Notes: generated by a model not told the origin, from the letters alone. DNA of 36,454 nucleotides from Candidatus Phytoplasma sacchari (GCF_009268105.1 NZ_VWXM01000005.1:1-36454); one strand, 5' to 3'. Shown: positions 18,253 through 27,389, counted from the stretch's first letter. Translations and numbers: made by a program.

Positions 18253-18987
18253 ATAATAATAAAAAAAATGTTAAATTTTTATTATCTTTTAAAAAAAATT
18301 AAAAAAATATTATAAAGTTTTTAAAAATATTTTTTTTAATAGTTTGATATACAAAAACTAATTATTCAAAAAAATAATTTTTAATTTAAATAATTTTTAT
18401 TTTATTTTTCATTATATTTATTATTTTTTAGAATAAAATAATTCAAATATTATTGAAAACTTTTTATAGACTTATGATAAAAATCTTTTTTAATTTTATT
18501 TTAATTTTTCATATTTTTTTAAATATGATTTTTAAAATAAAAATTTTGATATTTTTTTATTATAATTAAGTATGATATGTAATTTTTAAAATTTAAAAAT
18601 TATTTATTTAATTAATAATGTTTTTTATTATGCTTTGCTTTATTTTTGAAAATTTTTGTCTTATTTTTTAAAAATTTTTATAAATATACAAAATATATTT
18701 AATAATTATTAAATCATAATCTGACTTCAACCATTGGAATATATTAATTTCGAAAGCATAAAAACATATTGAGTAATTATAAACAATATAAAAACCTAAA
18801 TCATTTTAGTATAATTAATATGTATAATAACTTCGGATATAAATAGTTTTCTTCAGATTGACACATTAAAGATTGACACATTAACACTCTCATAAATTAA
18901 GATTAAGTAGAAAAAAAATATCGTAATTTCCATATTATAAAAATTAATATAAAAATAAAATGTAAGGGATTTTTTTATAAATATATT
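18253..18987. promoter_or_regulatory. Divergent intergenic region before pyruvate kinase
   Basis: About 730 bases between the cold-shock gene (minus) and pyk (plus). TATAAT-like words (GTATAATTAA, TGTATAATAA) lie near 18808-18830 and are candidate -10 boxes for pyk. A tandem repeat with two TTGACA words follows at 18855-18884. AAGGGA near 18964 is the likely pyk ribosome site, about 17 bases from the ATG. No gene is visible. Confidence 0.45.
18855..18884 (+). repeat. Perfect 15-bp tandem duplication before pyk
   Basis: AGATTGACACATTAA occurs twice head to tail, ending 104 bases upstream of the pyk start. Each copy contains a consensus -35 word, TTGACA, but no good -10 box lies 16-18 bases after either. 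It may be a duplicated promoter element or an operator. Confidence 0.7.
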
Positions 18988-20331
18988 ATGAATAAAACTA
19001 AAATTATTTGTACTTTAGGACCATCTTCTTATAATAAAAAAAATTTGAAAAAAATGATCCAATCAGGTTTAAATATTACTAGATTTAATTTTTCACATGC
19101 TGATTATGATAAAAGCAAAGAAATAATAAAAATTATTAAATCTCTGAATAAAGAATTAAAAACTAATGTAGCATTTTTATTAGATACTAAAGGCCCAGAA
19201 ATAAGAACTCATGATTTCAAAGGAGAAGTTATAATTAAAAAAGATTCATTGATTAAGATTTCTTCTAAAGAAATTTTAGGAGATGAAAATAATTTTTCTG
19301 TAACATATTCTAACTTTTATGAAGAATTAAACATTGGTGATATTATTTATGTAGACGATGGTTTTTTAACCTTAAAAGTTATAGAAAAAACTAGTAACAA
19401 AGAATTGATTACTAAATCTATGAATACACATATAGTGAAATCAAGAAGAGGAATTAACGTTCCTAATGTAAATTTGAATATGAAATTTATTTCAGATAAA
19501 GATTACAAAGATATTGTATTTGCTATTCAAAATGATTATGATTTTATAGCAGCTTCTTTTACTAGAACAGCTCAGGATATTCTTGATATAAGAGATATTT
19601 TAGCAAAATATCAAAAAAATGATATTAGAATTATCGCTAAAATAGAAAATCAATCTGGAATAGACAATATAGATGAAATTATAGAAGTTTCAGATGGTAT
19701 TATGATAGCTAGGGGAGATTTAGGTATTGAAATAAACGATATAACAGTTCCTTTTTATCAAAGTATGATAATTAAAAAATGTTTAGTTAAAGGAAAAACT
19801 GTTATTGTTGCTACACAAATGTTAGAATCTATGCAAAAAAATTCAAGACCTACTAAAGCTGAAATATCAGATGTTTTTAATGCTGTAAAAGAAGGGGTTG
19901 ATGCTACTATGTTATCTGGAGAATCTGCTTCAGGAATTTATCCTATAGAATCTACATCTTATATGAATAAGATTAATAATCAATCAGAAAAAAGTTTAGA
20001 TTATAATTTTTTATTTACAATTTATAAACCAAAAAATATTAGAGAAAATTTATTTTTAAATGTGATTCGAATGGCATTAAATTTACCTATTAAAGCTATA
20101 GTTGTTTATAATTTTGAAGATGCCTGTAATATTAGTAAATTTAGATCTTCCGTAATAGTATTTGCTTTAGTTAAAAATCATAAAGAAGCTAGATTGTTAT
20201 CTCTTAATTTTAGTATCATACCTGTATTAAGTGAAAATGAATTAAAAGAAAAAATATTACTTTTAGATCAAGAAAATAGTATAGAAAAGAATTTGATTTT
20301 GCTAAAAGAAAACAAAATTGAAATAAAATGA
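18988..20331 (+). CDS. pyk: Pyruvate kinase
   Basis: Converts phosphoenolpyruvate and ADP to pyruvate and ATP, the last energy-yielding step of glycolysis. The 447 residues are slightly shorter than usual (about 470), because the C-terminal regulatory domain is compact. Signatures in order are NKTKIICTLGPSS, TRFNFSHADYD, LDTKGPEIRT, IIAKIENQSGIDNIDEII with MIARGDLGIEI (the active-site lysine is in AKIEN), VIVATQMLESM and GVDATMLSGESASGIYP. All catalytic boxes are intact. It is followed after 146 bases by a 2-hydroxycarboxylate carrier on the same strand, with the 18-bp repeat between them. Confidence 0.96.
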   Translation: MNKTKIICTLGPSSYNKKNLKKMIQSGLNITRFNFSHADYDKSKEIIKIIKSLNKELKTNVAFLLDTKGPEIRTHDFKGEVIIKKDSLIKISSKEILGDENNFSVTYSNFYEELNIGDIIYVDDGFLTLKVIEKTSNKELITKSMNTHIVKSRRGINVPNVNLNMKFISDKDYKDIVFAIQNDYDFIAASFTRTAQDILDIRDILAKYQKNDIRIIAKIENQSGIDNIDEIIEVSDGIMIARGDLGIEINDITVPFYQSMIIKKCLVKGKTVIVATQMLESMQKNSRPTKAEISDVFNAVKEGVDATMLSGESASGIYPIESTSYMNKINNQSEKSLDYNFLFTIYKPKNIRENLFLNVIRMALNLPIKAIVVYNFEDACNISKFRSSVIVFALVKNHKEARLLSLNFSIIPVLSENELKEKILLLDQENSIEKNLILLKENKIEIK

Positions 20332-20362
20332 TAATTATTTTTTCAAAATATAATTTTTTATA

Positions 20363-20380
20363 TATGTTAGTTTGAACTAT
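20363..20380 (+). repeat. 18-bp dispersed repeat, copy 2
   Basis: Identical to 457-474, with the inverted-repeat core TAGTT-TG-AACTA. It lies between pyk and the first CitS-like gene, 98-115 bases upstream of the carrier's ATG, where an operator would be expected. The 26-bp palindrome at 23667-23692 shares the TAGTT/AACTA arms without the TG spacer. Confidence 0.6.
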
Positions 20381-20477
20381 ACTATATATCTTCTTTATTT
20401 TTTTATACCTTTTTTTATTTAGAACAAAATTTATTCAAAAAAATTATTATTAATTGAGAAAGGGTTATTTAAAAAAT

Positions 20478-21905
20478 ATGATTAATAAAGATAAAATAAC
20501 TAATATTTTTAAAAATTTTAAAAATACAAAAATTTTTGATTTTAAAATTGGATTTTTTTTGATTATTTTCATTATAGGTATTTTAAATATTTTTTATATA
20601 CATCAAAATCCTGATTTGATTAAAAAAATATGGCATCCTTTAATAACTCCTTTGTTTATTATGATGCTGTTGGGTATTACTCTAAATTTTATTGGAAAAA
20701 ACATTCCTATATTAAATAAGTTTGGGTTAGGTTTTTTATTATGTATAATAATCCCTTCTTTTATGGTTCATAAAGGAATTATAAATAAAGATATTGCTTA
20801 TTACTTTGATAAACTTTTTTTTAATAAAACTTCTCCAAATAAAGTCGAAGAAGGGATAGGGGTGAATTTTTCACAATTTTTTATTACGATTGTAATAGCT
20901 GGAAGTATTTTAAGTGTTGAAAAAGATTTATTAAAAAGATCTATTTTTAAATTTATTCCATTAACTTTAATTTCTATTTTTTTAACTATTTTAATTACTG
21001 GTTTTTTAGGTTATTTACTAGGTTATAAATGTCCTGAAATATTTTTGGATAAATCCAAAGGATCATTTTTTGATTCTATATTTTTTGTTTCAGTTCCATT
21101 AACAAACGGAGGAACTAATTTAGGTATTAATGGATTTGCGAATGGTATTTATCATGATTTTTTTCAAAAAGATGCTTCTGCGATAAGAACAGCTATATTG
21201 GCACCTTTAGTTTTAGCAAGAGTTTTGAGTATATTTTTTGCTAGTGTTTTATTTGTTCTTTTTGATAAAACTAATTTTAGTGGTAAAGGATATTTAGAAA
21301 AAAATAAAAAAACAAATTTAAATTTAAAAAAAAGTAAAAAAAGCATTTTAGAATACCAAAATATTGGTATAGGAATGTTAGTGATTTTTGCTTTTTATTC
21401 AATAGGTAACATTATAAACTCTTTTATTTCTAATAAATTTCCTACTTTGAAGTTAGATGCGATGGTTTATGTTATATTTTTACTTTTAATAATTAAAATT
21501 TTTAATTTAATGTCTGAAAAAAATCAAAACTGTGTAGTACAAACTGGTAAATTTATGATGATTAACTTTACTGCTCCTGTTTTAGCAGGTTTAGGATTGA
21601 CAACTAATTTTAGTGAATTAATAAGTTGTATTACTAATAAAAATATTTTATTAATGGTGTTTTTTTCATTATTGTTAGTGATTCTAATTACTTTTTTATT
21701 ATCAAATTTTTTCGGTTTTTATCCTCTAGAAGCTTCTTTAACAGCTGGTATTTGTTCTCATAGTATAGGAGGAACTGGTAATATTGGAGTTATGGCAATT
21801 AGTCACAGAACAGATTTATTACCTTTTGCTATGATAGCTACTAGAATAGTTGGTCCTATTATATTTTCTTTAGCTTCTATAAGTTTTGGTTACATTTATA
21901 AATAA
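20478..21905 (+). CDS. Na+/2-hydroxycarboxylate carrier (2HCT, CitS/MleP-like)
   Basis: A secondary transporter of the 2-hydroxycarboxylate family, which brings in malate or citrate with Na+. The 475 residues contain about 11 hydrophobic segments. Two family-specific re-entrant loops are present: VPLTNGGTNLGINGF in the first half and SHSIGGTGNIGVMAISHR in the second, the latter followed by ATRIVGP. The halves are joined by a lysine-rich cytoplasmic loop (about 285-300). The frame extends to a TTG at 20454, but ATG 20478 follows AAAGGG and is preferred. Compared with the second carrier at 32687 it keeps the same loops but differs widely. It may be the malate carrier typical of phytoplasmas, while the other is specialised for citrate. 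That assignment is inference. Confidence 0.9.
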   Translation: MINKDKITNIFKNFKNTKIFDFKIGFFLIIFIIGILNIFYIHQNPDLIKKIWHPLITPLFIMMLLGITLNFIGKNIPILNKFGLGFLLCIIIPSFMVHKGIINKDIAYYFDKLFFNKTSPNKVEEGIGVNFSQFFITIVIAGSILSVEKDLLKRSIFKFIPLTLISIFLTILITGFLGYLLGYKCPEIFLDKSKGSFFDSIFFVSVPLTNGGTNLGINGFANGIYHDFFQKDASAIRTAILAPLVLARVLSIFFASVLFVLFDKTNFSGKGYLEKNKKTNLNLKKSKKSILEYQNIGIGMLVIFAFYSIGNIINSFISNKFPTLKLDAMVYVIFLLLIIKIFNLMSEKNQNCVVQTGKFMMINFTAPVLAGLGLTTNFSELISCITNKNILLMVFFSLLLVILITFLLSNFFGFYPLEASLTAGICSHSIGGTGNIGVMAISHRTDLLPFAMIATRIVGPIIFSLASISFGYIYK

Positions 21906-22175
21906 AATTTAATATTAAATAACTTTTAACATATAATTCATTATTTAAATTATCTATCAAACAAATTTATATTAAAAATTATAGAGATGATAAAAAACTA
22001 TTTTATAATTTATAAATTATATTTTTTATTACAACAAAATTATTTTTATTACCTAATAATTTAAATTTATTTTTTATTTAAAATAAAATTTAAAACTAAT
22101 TAATAATATTTTAATTTTTTTGAAATTTTAATATTATTAATTTTTTATTTTGTTTTTTATTAAACAAATTAAAAA

Positions 22176-22249
22176 GCCCTCATAGTTTAATGATAAAACA
22201 TATCAATGGTAATGATAAAAAACAAGTTTGATTCTTGTTGAGGGCACCA
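22176..22249 (+). tRNA. trnT: tRNA-Thr (anticodon GGU)
   Basis: A full cloverleaf can be drawn. The acceptor stem GCCCTCA pairs with TGAGGGC, the D stem GTTT with AAAC, the anticodon stem TATCA with TGATA around ATGGTAA, and the T stem ACAAG with CTTGT. The anticodon is GGT, which reads ACU and ACC. The discriminator base is A, and the CCA end is encoded (22247-22249). G1-C72 and C2-G71 agree with threonine identity. Confidence 0.93.
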
Positions 22250-22375
22250 TTGATAACATTTAAATTATTTTAAATTTAAAATTTTTAAATTAATTTTCTT
22301 AAAATATTGTAAAATATCTATGTTAATATTTTATATTTTATTTCTTTAAAAATTATTTATGGGATATATTTATTT

Positions 22376-22450
22376 GTGGATGTAGTATAATGGTCATTAT
22401 ATATGCTTGCCAAGCATAAGATGGGGGTTCGATTCTCCTCATCCACTCCA
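22376..22450 (+). tRNA. trnG: tRNA-Gly (anticodon GCC)
   Basis: The acceptor stem GTGGATG pairs with CATCCAC. The anticodon stem TATGC pairs with GCATA around TTGCCAA, so the anticodon is GCC (codons GGU and GGC). The T stem GGGGG pairs with CTCCT using two G-U pairs. Discriminator T agrees with bacterial glycine tRNAs, and CCA is encoded at 22448-22450. A run of more than 20 A residues begins at the terminal A. It lies 126 bases after tRNA-Thr, probably in one transcript. Confidence 0.94.
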
Positions 22451-22729
22451 AAAAAAAAAAAAAAAAAAAAATCTAAAATTAATATTAAAAAATTTACAGT
22501 TTTTATAAAAAAATTTATATATAGTTATTATTTTTTTATAATATTTAAGAAAAATATTTAATATTTTTCTATTATATATAAATCTTTTTAATAAAATAAG
22601 AAAATTATCATTTTAGAAACAAAATATTATAAAAATTTTTAAAAATTAAAAAAAACAAAAATAAAAAATTTGCTTTTATTAAAACAAAAAAAATATTAAA
22701 AAAGTATTATATTTGTTATTATTATTATT

Positions 22730-22966
22730 TTATGATCTAGTTTTTGTTTTTCTTTGCAAATATTTAATAATTCTATTTCTTTTTTTATTTTTAGTTAATA
22801 AGCCTCTTTTTGAATGAAAATCAAAAGGATGTTCTTTTAAATGTTTATTTAATGCTTCTATCTCATTAGACAATAAAGCTATTTGCACTTTACAACAACC
22901 TGTATTATTAATTTTTTCTGAATTTTCATGGATAATTTTTTTTTTTTTTTCTTTTATTAAAACCAT
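22730..22966 (-). CDS. rpsO: Ribosomal protein S15, C-terminally short
   Basis: Binds 16S rRNA and nucleates assembly of the small subunit platform. The central region matches S15 well (NNTGCCKVQIALLSNEIEAL, HLKEHPFDFHSKRGLL, RIIKYLQRKTKTR). The usual protein has about 85-89 residues and ends in a helix with a LGLR-type tail; here the reading stops after KTKTRS at residue 78, so the last 10 or so residues are missing. No continuation in another frame is visible downstream. The ATG has an excellent GAGGAG site. S15 is not strictly essential in some bacteria, so a shortened form may be tolerated. It is followed upstream on the same strand by darA, about 117 bases away. Confidence 0.88.
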   Translation of the reverse strand: MVLIKEKKKKIIHENSEKINNTGCCKVQIALLSNEIEALNKHLKEHPFDFHSKRGLLTKNKKRNRIIKYLQRKTKTRS

Positions 22967-23083
22967 TTTATTTAATCTCCTCTTTTTTTATTTTGATTAT
23001 ATTTTTTTAAACTTATTTAATTTATTTTTTTAATAAATTTTTTTTTAAATAATAATGAAATTTATATAATTCAAATAATTTTT

Positions 23084-23419
23084 TTAATATTTAATAAATT
23101 TTTCTATGTCTATAATAAAAATAGTAGCGCCACCTACAGATATCTCAGATGGAAGTGAATAATAAGCACTAAATTCATTAAAAATATGATTAGGGATTAG
23201 CTGATTTTTTGTTTTTGAATATTTTTGAATTATAGATAATACTTGTTCTATTCTGTTTTCATCTATACCTATTATAAAAGTGGAATTATTTTCTTGTAAA
23301 AAACCTCCTTTAGTAGATAATCTAGTATTAAAAATACTTTCTTTATTTAAATTTTTTTGAACTTGATTTGCATCTTCATTAGAAACAATAGTTATAATTA
23401 GCTTTTTTTTATTATCCAT
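23084..23419 (-). CDS. darA: c-di-AMP-binding PII-like protein DarA (YaaQ family)
   Basis: A small cytosolic trimeric protein that binds the second messenger cyclic di-AMP in Firmicutes. The 111 residues match the family in length and pattern: KLIITIVSNEDANQVQKNL, LSTKGGFLQENNSTFIIGID and the C-terminal SVGGATIFIIDIEKF. Threonine, glycine and phenylalanine residues of the TGGF-like and GGAT motifs are present. Its presence implies c-di-AMP signalling in this organism. No Shine-Dalgarno precedes the ATG (23417-23419). Instead a TATAAT on the minus strand lies 12 bases upstream, so the mRNA may be leaderless or nearly so. The target of the protein is unknown in the family generally. Confidence 0.9.
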   Translation of the reverse strand: MDNKKKLIITIVSNEDANQVQKNLNKESIFNTRLSTKGGFLQENNSTFIIGIDENRIEQVLSIIQKYSKTKNQLIPNHIFNEFSAYYSLPSEISVGGATIFIIDIEKFIKY

Positions 23420-23666
23420 AATATCAATATTATATAATATTTAACCATTTACTTTACATATTTAACATAATTTTATAAAAATAATATATAGAAATTATTA
23501 TTATTTTCTTTGATATTTTGTTTCTCTTTAATATCTTTTTAATATAACGAAAAAATAAATTAATAAATTTATAAAAAATAAAAAATTAATAAAGACAAAA
23601 ATTAAATAAAATAGGTAAAAAAATAGTTTTATAAATAAAAATATGAGGTTAATTTAAAATTAAGAA

Positions 23667-23692
23667 TAATTATATAGTTAACTATATAATTA
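23667..23692. promoter_or_regulatory. 26-bp perfect palindrome, possible operator
   Basis: The sequence is its own reverse complement across 26 bases, centred on GTTAAC (inner part TATAGTTAACTATA). It lies about 250 bases upstream of the darA start and downstream of the ABC-transporter terminator. It is too far from any stop codon to be a terminator, and no T run follows. The TAGTT/AACTA half-sites match those of the 18-bp dispersed repeat. Confidence 0.5.
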
Positions 23693-23857
23693 ATTCCAAT
23701 TCCAAAAGATAAAAAAATATAAAATCAACTTTTGTTTAATTTCGAATAAAATATTTAAATTTTTAAACAAAATAATATTAATAAATAATAAAAAAATTTT
23801 TTTCTATAAAATAACAAAATTTTAATATTTTAATACTAATTTAAAATAAATATTTTT

Positions 23858-23903
23858 AAAAAAAAAGAAAAATATTTTATTTTAGAAAAATAAAATATTT
23901 TTC
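23858..23903 (-). terminator. Terminator of the ABC transporter gene
   Basis: Arms of 17 bases (23867-23883 and 23887-23903) pair perfectly around a three-base loop AGA. In the minus-strand transcript the hairpin is followed by a run of ten U (complement of the A run 23857-23866). It lies 63 bases after the ABC transporter stop at 23966. The stem is almost wholly A-U, but its length and the U run make it a convincing terminator. Confidence 0.75.
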
Positions 23904-23965
23904 TATAAATAAATTTTTATTATTTCATTTTTTTTAAAAATTTTTTTAATTTAAAACAATAAAAT

Positions 23966-25498
23966 TTATTTAGGAGAAATTATGTCTATAGTTTTTTTTC
24001 TATATAAAAAACTCAAGGGTGTTAAAATAGAAATAAAACTAAATAAAAAATAAATAAAAAATAAATAAATAAAAACAAAAAATATTCTTTCAAAAACAGG
24101 ATAAGTTAAAAATGATAATAACATTTTTGAAAGTTCGGTCTTATCTCTTACAAGTGGTTTTATAATTCCTTTATATGTTAAAAAATTAATATTTATTAAA
24201 TTATTTTGATGTGGAAATGCAGCTCCTGGTATCATTTTAAAACAAATGTAAAATGAAACTAAAGTAATTAAAAAAGAAAAAATAAAACATTCCAATAAAA
24301 AAATTTTGATTATAGTCAAATTACTAGATCCTAAAGTTTTTAAAATACCAATTTCTCTCTTTTTAAAACGAATACTTAATGCAAAATATATCCAAATTAA
24401 CAATGCAGGCGTTATAAAAAAAATAAAAAAATACAATAATTGAAATATAAAATGCATATCAAAAATTGAATTAAAATTTCCTTTATCATCATTAATAAAA
24501 ATATTAATATTTTTCAAATAATTAAATAAAACAAAAAATTTACCTTCACTATAAACAGCTATAATAGGCAAAAATAAATTAATAAAAGTTAAAATAGAAA
24601 TAAGCAAAAGAAAAATAATCAACAAAATTTTTTTACATTTTAAAGCGCTAAAAGCTAATTTAAAAGATAACTTAAAATTCAACGAGCTAGGAATAGAAAC
24701 AAAATTGCTTGGATAAATATATTCTTTTTGTTGATGGATATTATGATCTATTTGATCTACAGGAATAAAATTATTAATGGGATTATTTTCCTTATCAGTT
24801 TTTTTTATTTCTGCATCTGTTTTTCTAACTAAATTTTGCTCTATACAACCATTATTAATTTTAACAATTTGATTTGCATAATTATAAGCTTGCGATTCAT
24901 CATGTGTGATAATTATTACTAATTTATTTTTTGATTTTTCTTTTAATTTATCAAATACTTTTTTACTTGTTTTAGAATCTAAATTTCCTGTTGGTTCATC
25001 AGCTAAAATAATATTAGAATCTTTTAATAAGGCACGAATAATTCCTATTCTTTGTTTTTGACCACCTGAAAGTTCATTAATTTTTCTATATTTAAAATTT
25101 TCATTTAATCCTAATTCTAAAAGTAATTCATCTATTTTTCTCTCATCTGGAATTTTGTTCTGTAGTTGACAAGCTAATTTAATATTATCCAAAACATTTA
25201 TTTCTTCTATTAAATTAAATTCTTGAAAAATAAAATCAATCATTCCATTTCTATAATCATCTAATTTTTTAATGCTTAATTGATTAAGTAACTTATTAGC
25301 TACCCAAATATTGCCTGAATCCGCAGTATCTATTCCTGAAAGTATATTTAATAAAGTTGTTTTTCCTGAACCAGATTCACCTAAAATAAAAACTAAACCT
25401 TTATTAGGTAAATCAAAAGATATATCCTTTAAAGCATCTACAACATGACGTTTTTTTTTGCTAATATACATCTTGCTTAAATTTTCTACTCTAAACAT
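23966..25498 (-). CDS. ABC transporter, fused ATPase and permease (MacB/LolD-like)
   Basis: One polypeptide of 510 residues with an ATP-binding domain followed by a membrane domain. Walker A is GESGSGKTT (40-48), Q-loop FQEFN (91-95), signature LSGGQ (143-147), Walker B IILADEP (163-169), and the H-loop His is in ITHD (199). A charged linker (about 225-265) leads to four membrane segments (about 290-315, 348-372, 398-420 and 480-500). An extracytoplasmic loop lies between the first two, and KKREIGILKTLGSS, a typical FtsX/MacB coupling sequence, precedes the third. The ATPase resembles LolD/MacB types that export lipids, peptides or antimicrobial compounds. The cargo cannot be told. No Shine-Dalgarno is seen at the ATG. 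It is probably transcribed alone and works as a homodimer. Confidence 0.88.
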   Translation of the reverse strand: MFRVENLSKMYISKKKRHVVDALKDISFDLPNKGLVFILGESGSGKTTLLNILSGIDTADSGNIWVANKLLNQLSIKKLDDYRNGMIDFIFQEFNLIEEINVLDNIKLACQLQNKIPDERKIDELLLELGLNENFKYRKINELSGGQKQRIGIIRALLKDSNIILADEPTGNLDSKTSKKVFDKLKEKSKNKLVIIITHDESQAYNYANQIVKINNGCIEQNLVRKTDAEIKKTDKENNPINNFIPVDQIDHNIHQQKEYIYPSNFVSIPSSLNFKLSFKLAFSALKCKKILLIIFLLLISILTFINLFLPIIAVYSEGKFFVLFNYLKNINIFINDDKGNFNSIFDMHFIFQLLYFFIFFITPALLIWIYFALSIRFKKREIGILKTLGSSNLTIIKIFLLECFIFSFLITLVSFYICFKMIPGAAFPHQNNLININFLTYKGIIKPLVRDKTELSKMLLSFLTYPVFERIFFVFIYLFFIYFLFSFISILTPLSFLYRKKTIDIISPK

Positions 25499-26332
25499 AA
25501 TTTACTTTTATAATCTTTCTTATATATTTTGAAAAATGTTAAAATTAAAAAAACATTATAATTTAAAATGATATAATTTAATAATTATTAATGACGAATA
25601 TTAATATAAAATAAAAAAAACAATATAATATGATTTTAAAAAAAAAATTAATAAATTATTTTTTTATAACAATACTTATTATTATTATTTAAATTTCAAA
25701 AATCAACTATCTCAAATTATAACATAAAGTAAATTTTATTTTATGTTATGTTATAATTAAGCAAAATTTATAGTTAATTTTTAAAAATTAATACTCTAAA
25801 AAACACTAATACAATAATAATAAATCATATTATTACTAAAAAAATCAACAAAAACATATTAAATTAGTAAAAAAATAAATTTGGATTATGATATTTTTAC
25901 TTATAAAATATTTTAATTTGTCCGAAAAAAAAGGGGGATAAATAATATATAAAATATATAAATAATTGTAACATTTTTTAATAAGATTTAAATTTAATAA
26001 TTAGTTATATTAAAAAAATTAAAAACAATATAAATAACAAAAATTAATTATTAAAAAAATAATAAAGAAATAATTAAAAATTATTTAATTTTATACAAAA
26101 TTTTTAAAATTTATCTATTTTTAAAAATGTAAAATTTAAAAAAATAACAAAAATAAATTTAAAATTTTTTGAATATAAATTATTTTTTTTAAAAAAAATT
26201 CTTTCTGAATTTTAAAAAAATATTATATAAAACAAATTAAAAATAAGATATTTTTATCTTTTGTCAATAAATTATTTATATATTTAAATAAATTTTTATT
26301 TAAAAACTAATAATAAAAATTTTAATTGATAA
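25499..26332. other. Gene-free stretch with an inverted repeat
   Basis: About 830 bases without a gene on either strand, nearly all A/T runs. The promoter of the ABC transporter gene should lie near the left end. The notable items are an inverted repeat at 25715-25758 and an isolated GGGGG block near 25930. Confidence 0.5.
25715..25758. repeat. Inverted repeat, 13-bp arms
   Basis: AATTATAACATAA (25715-25727) is the reverse complement of TTATGTTATAATT (25746-25758), with 18 bases between. No T run follows on either strand. It is more than 570 bases from the yhaM stop, so it is not an obvious terminator. It lies 217-260 bases upstream of the ABC transporter gene and could be regulatory. Confidence 0.45.
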
Positions 26333-27277
26333 TTATAAGTTAGGTTTATAAAAACACTTTTTAGATAAAACATTTAATGGTTCTGTAAAACAACCTTTGT
26401 TTGTAATTGTTAATATTTCTCCTAAAGTGTTCATTTTAGAATCAATATCATCTAAAAACCACAACAAAAGAGCTTCTCCTATTTGAGGTTTTTTAGCAGA
26501 ACCATACTCTAATAAACCATGATGAGAAATTAACAAATGTTTTAAAAGAAAAATTTCTTCTGTTTTTTCAAAACCCATAGATATAGATTCTTCATGGATA
26601 TTATTAACTCCCATAATTAAATGACCTAATAGAATACCTTCTTTATTATACAATTTTTCTTCAAAATTAAATTCTTGAATTTTAGCCATATCATGAAGTA
26701 TAATGCCAGAATATAACAAATCAGCGTTTAAATAACAATACTTTTTTAAAAAAAATTCAGCCATTTCTAACATACTCAAAGTGTGATATCCTAATCCTCC
26801 ATAATAAACATGATGCATTTTAAAAGCAGCAGGAGAAATTAAAAAATTTTTTTTATTTTTAAAATATAAATTAGAAGTAACGCTCAATAAAATCTTATTT
26901 TTAATTAAAGATAAAAAAAACTCTATTTTTTGACTAATTTGGTTAAAAGAAATAGAAGAACAAGTAAAAAAATAAGAATAAAATTTATAGATTTGATCTA
27001 AATCAAAAATGTTTTCTATAAAATCTTTTTTTTGAAATATAAAATATTTTTTATCTTTTTCTACAAAATAAATAATTTCTAAAAAATAAATTCTTTCTTT
27101 TAAAAATATTTCTGAAAAATTATCTATTTTTATATTAATAACAAATTGTTCTGGTAATAAAAGATCGATATTATAAAAATTTTCACCCTTATTAATATTA
27201 TTAATTTTTCCTACTAGAGAATATTTTTTTCCAATTTGTTTATCTTGAAAAAACTCTTTTTTTTTATTAAACATCAT
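26333..27277 (-). CDS. yhaM: 3'-5' exoribonuclease YhaM-like (OB fold + HD domain)
   Basis: A metal-dependent nuclease that trims RNA (and DNA) from the 3' end. The 314 residues match YhaM/CBF1 proteins. An N-terminal OB-like nucleic-acid domain (about 14-85) is followed by an HD phosphohydrolase domain with the conserved sites MHHVYYGGLGYHTLSML (His 155/156, 165), ILHDMAK (His-Asp 195-196), ISHHGLLEYGS and FLDDIDSKM. It is probably cytosolic and takes part in mRNA turnover. The ATG at 27275-27277 is followed at once by a second Met; an AAGAGTG site is weak. It is downstream of degV and cca on the same strand (about 110 bases after cca), suggesting one transcription unit for tRNA and RNA end processing. 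Confidence 0.9.
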   Translation of the reverse strand: MMFNKKKEFFQDKQIGKKYSLVGKINNINKGENFYNIDLLLPEQFVINIKIDNFSEIFLKERIYFLEIIYFVEKDKKYFIFQKKDFIENIFDLDQIYKFYSYFFTCSSISFNQISQKIEFFLSLIKNKILLSVTSNLYFKNKKNFLISPAAFKMHHVYYGGLGYHTLSMLEMAEFFLKKYCYLNADLLYSGIILHDMAKIQEFNFEEKLYNKEGILLGHLIMGVNNIHEESISMGFEKTEEIFLLKHLLISHHGLLEYGSAKKPQIGEALLLWFLDDIDSKMNTLGEILTITNKGCFTEPLNVLSKKCFYKPNL

Positions 27278-27389
27278 ATTTTACACTCTTTTTACTTTTA
27301 TTACTTTATTTTATTTGTTCTTTCTATTACATTATATTATTAATACATTATATTGTGAATGTTATTTAAATTTTTTAAAAAAATAAATT

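Larger units (their letters stand above)
23420..23965. other. Intergenic region with palindrome and terminator
   Basis: This 546-base stretch holds the putative darA promoter at its left edge, a 26-bp perfect palindrome at 23667-23692, and the ABC-transporter terminator at 23858-23903. The remainder is A/T-rich with no gene. Confidence 0.5.

Noticed and set aside
22450..22471. Run of more than 20 A residues directly after tRNA-Gly
   Set aside because: Long A and T runs are common throughout this AT-rich window; on the plus strand it gives an A run, not the U run of a terminator.
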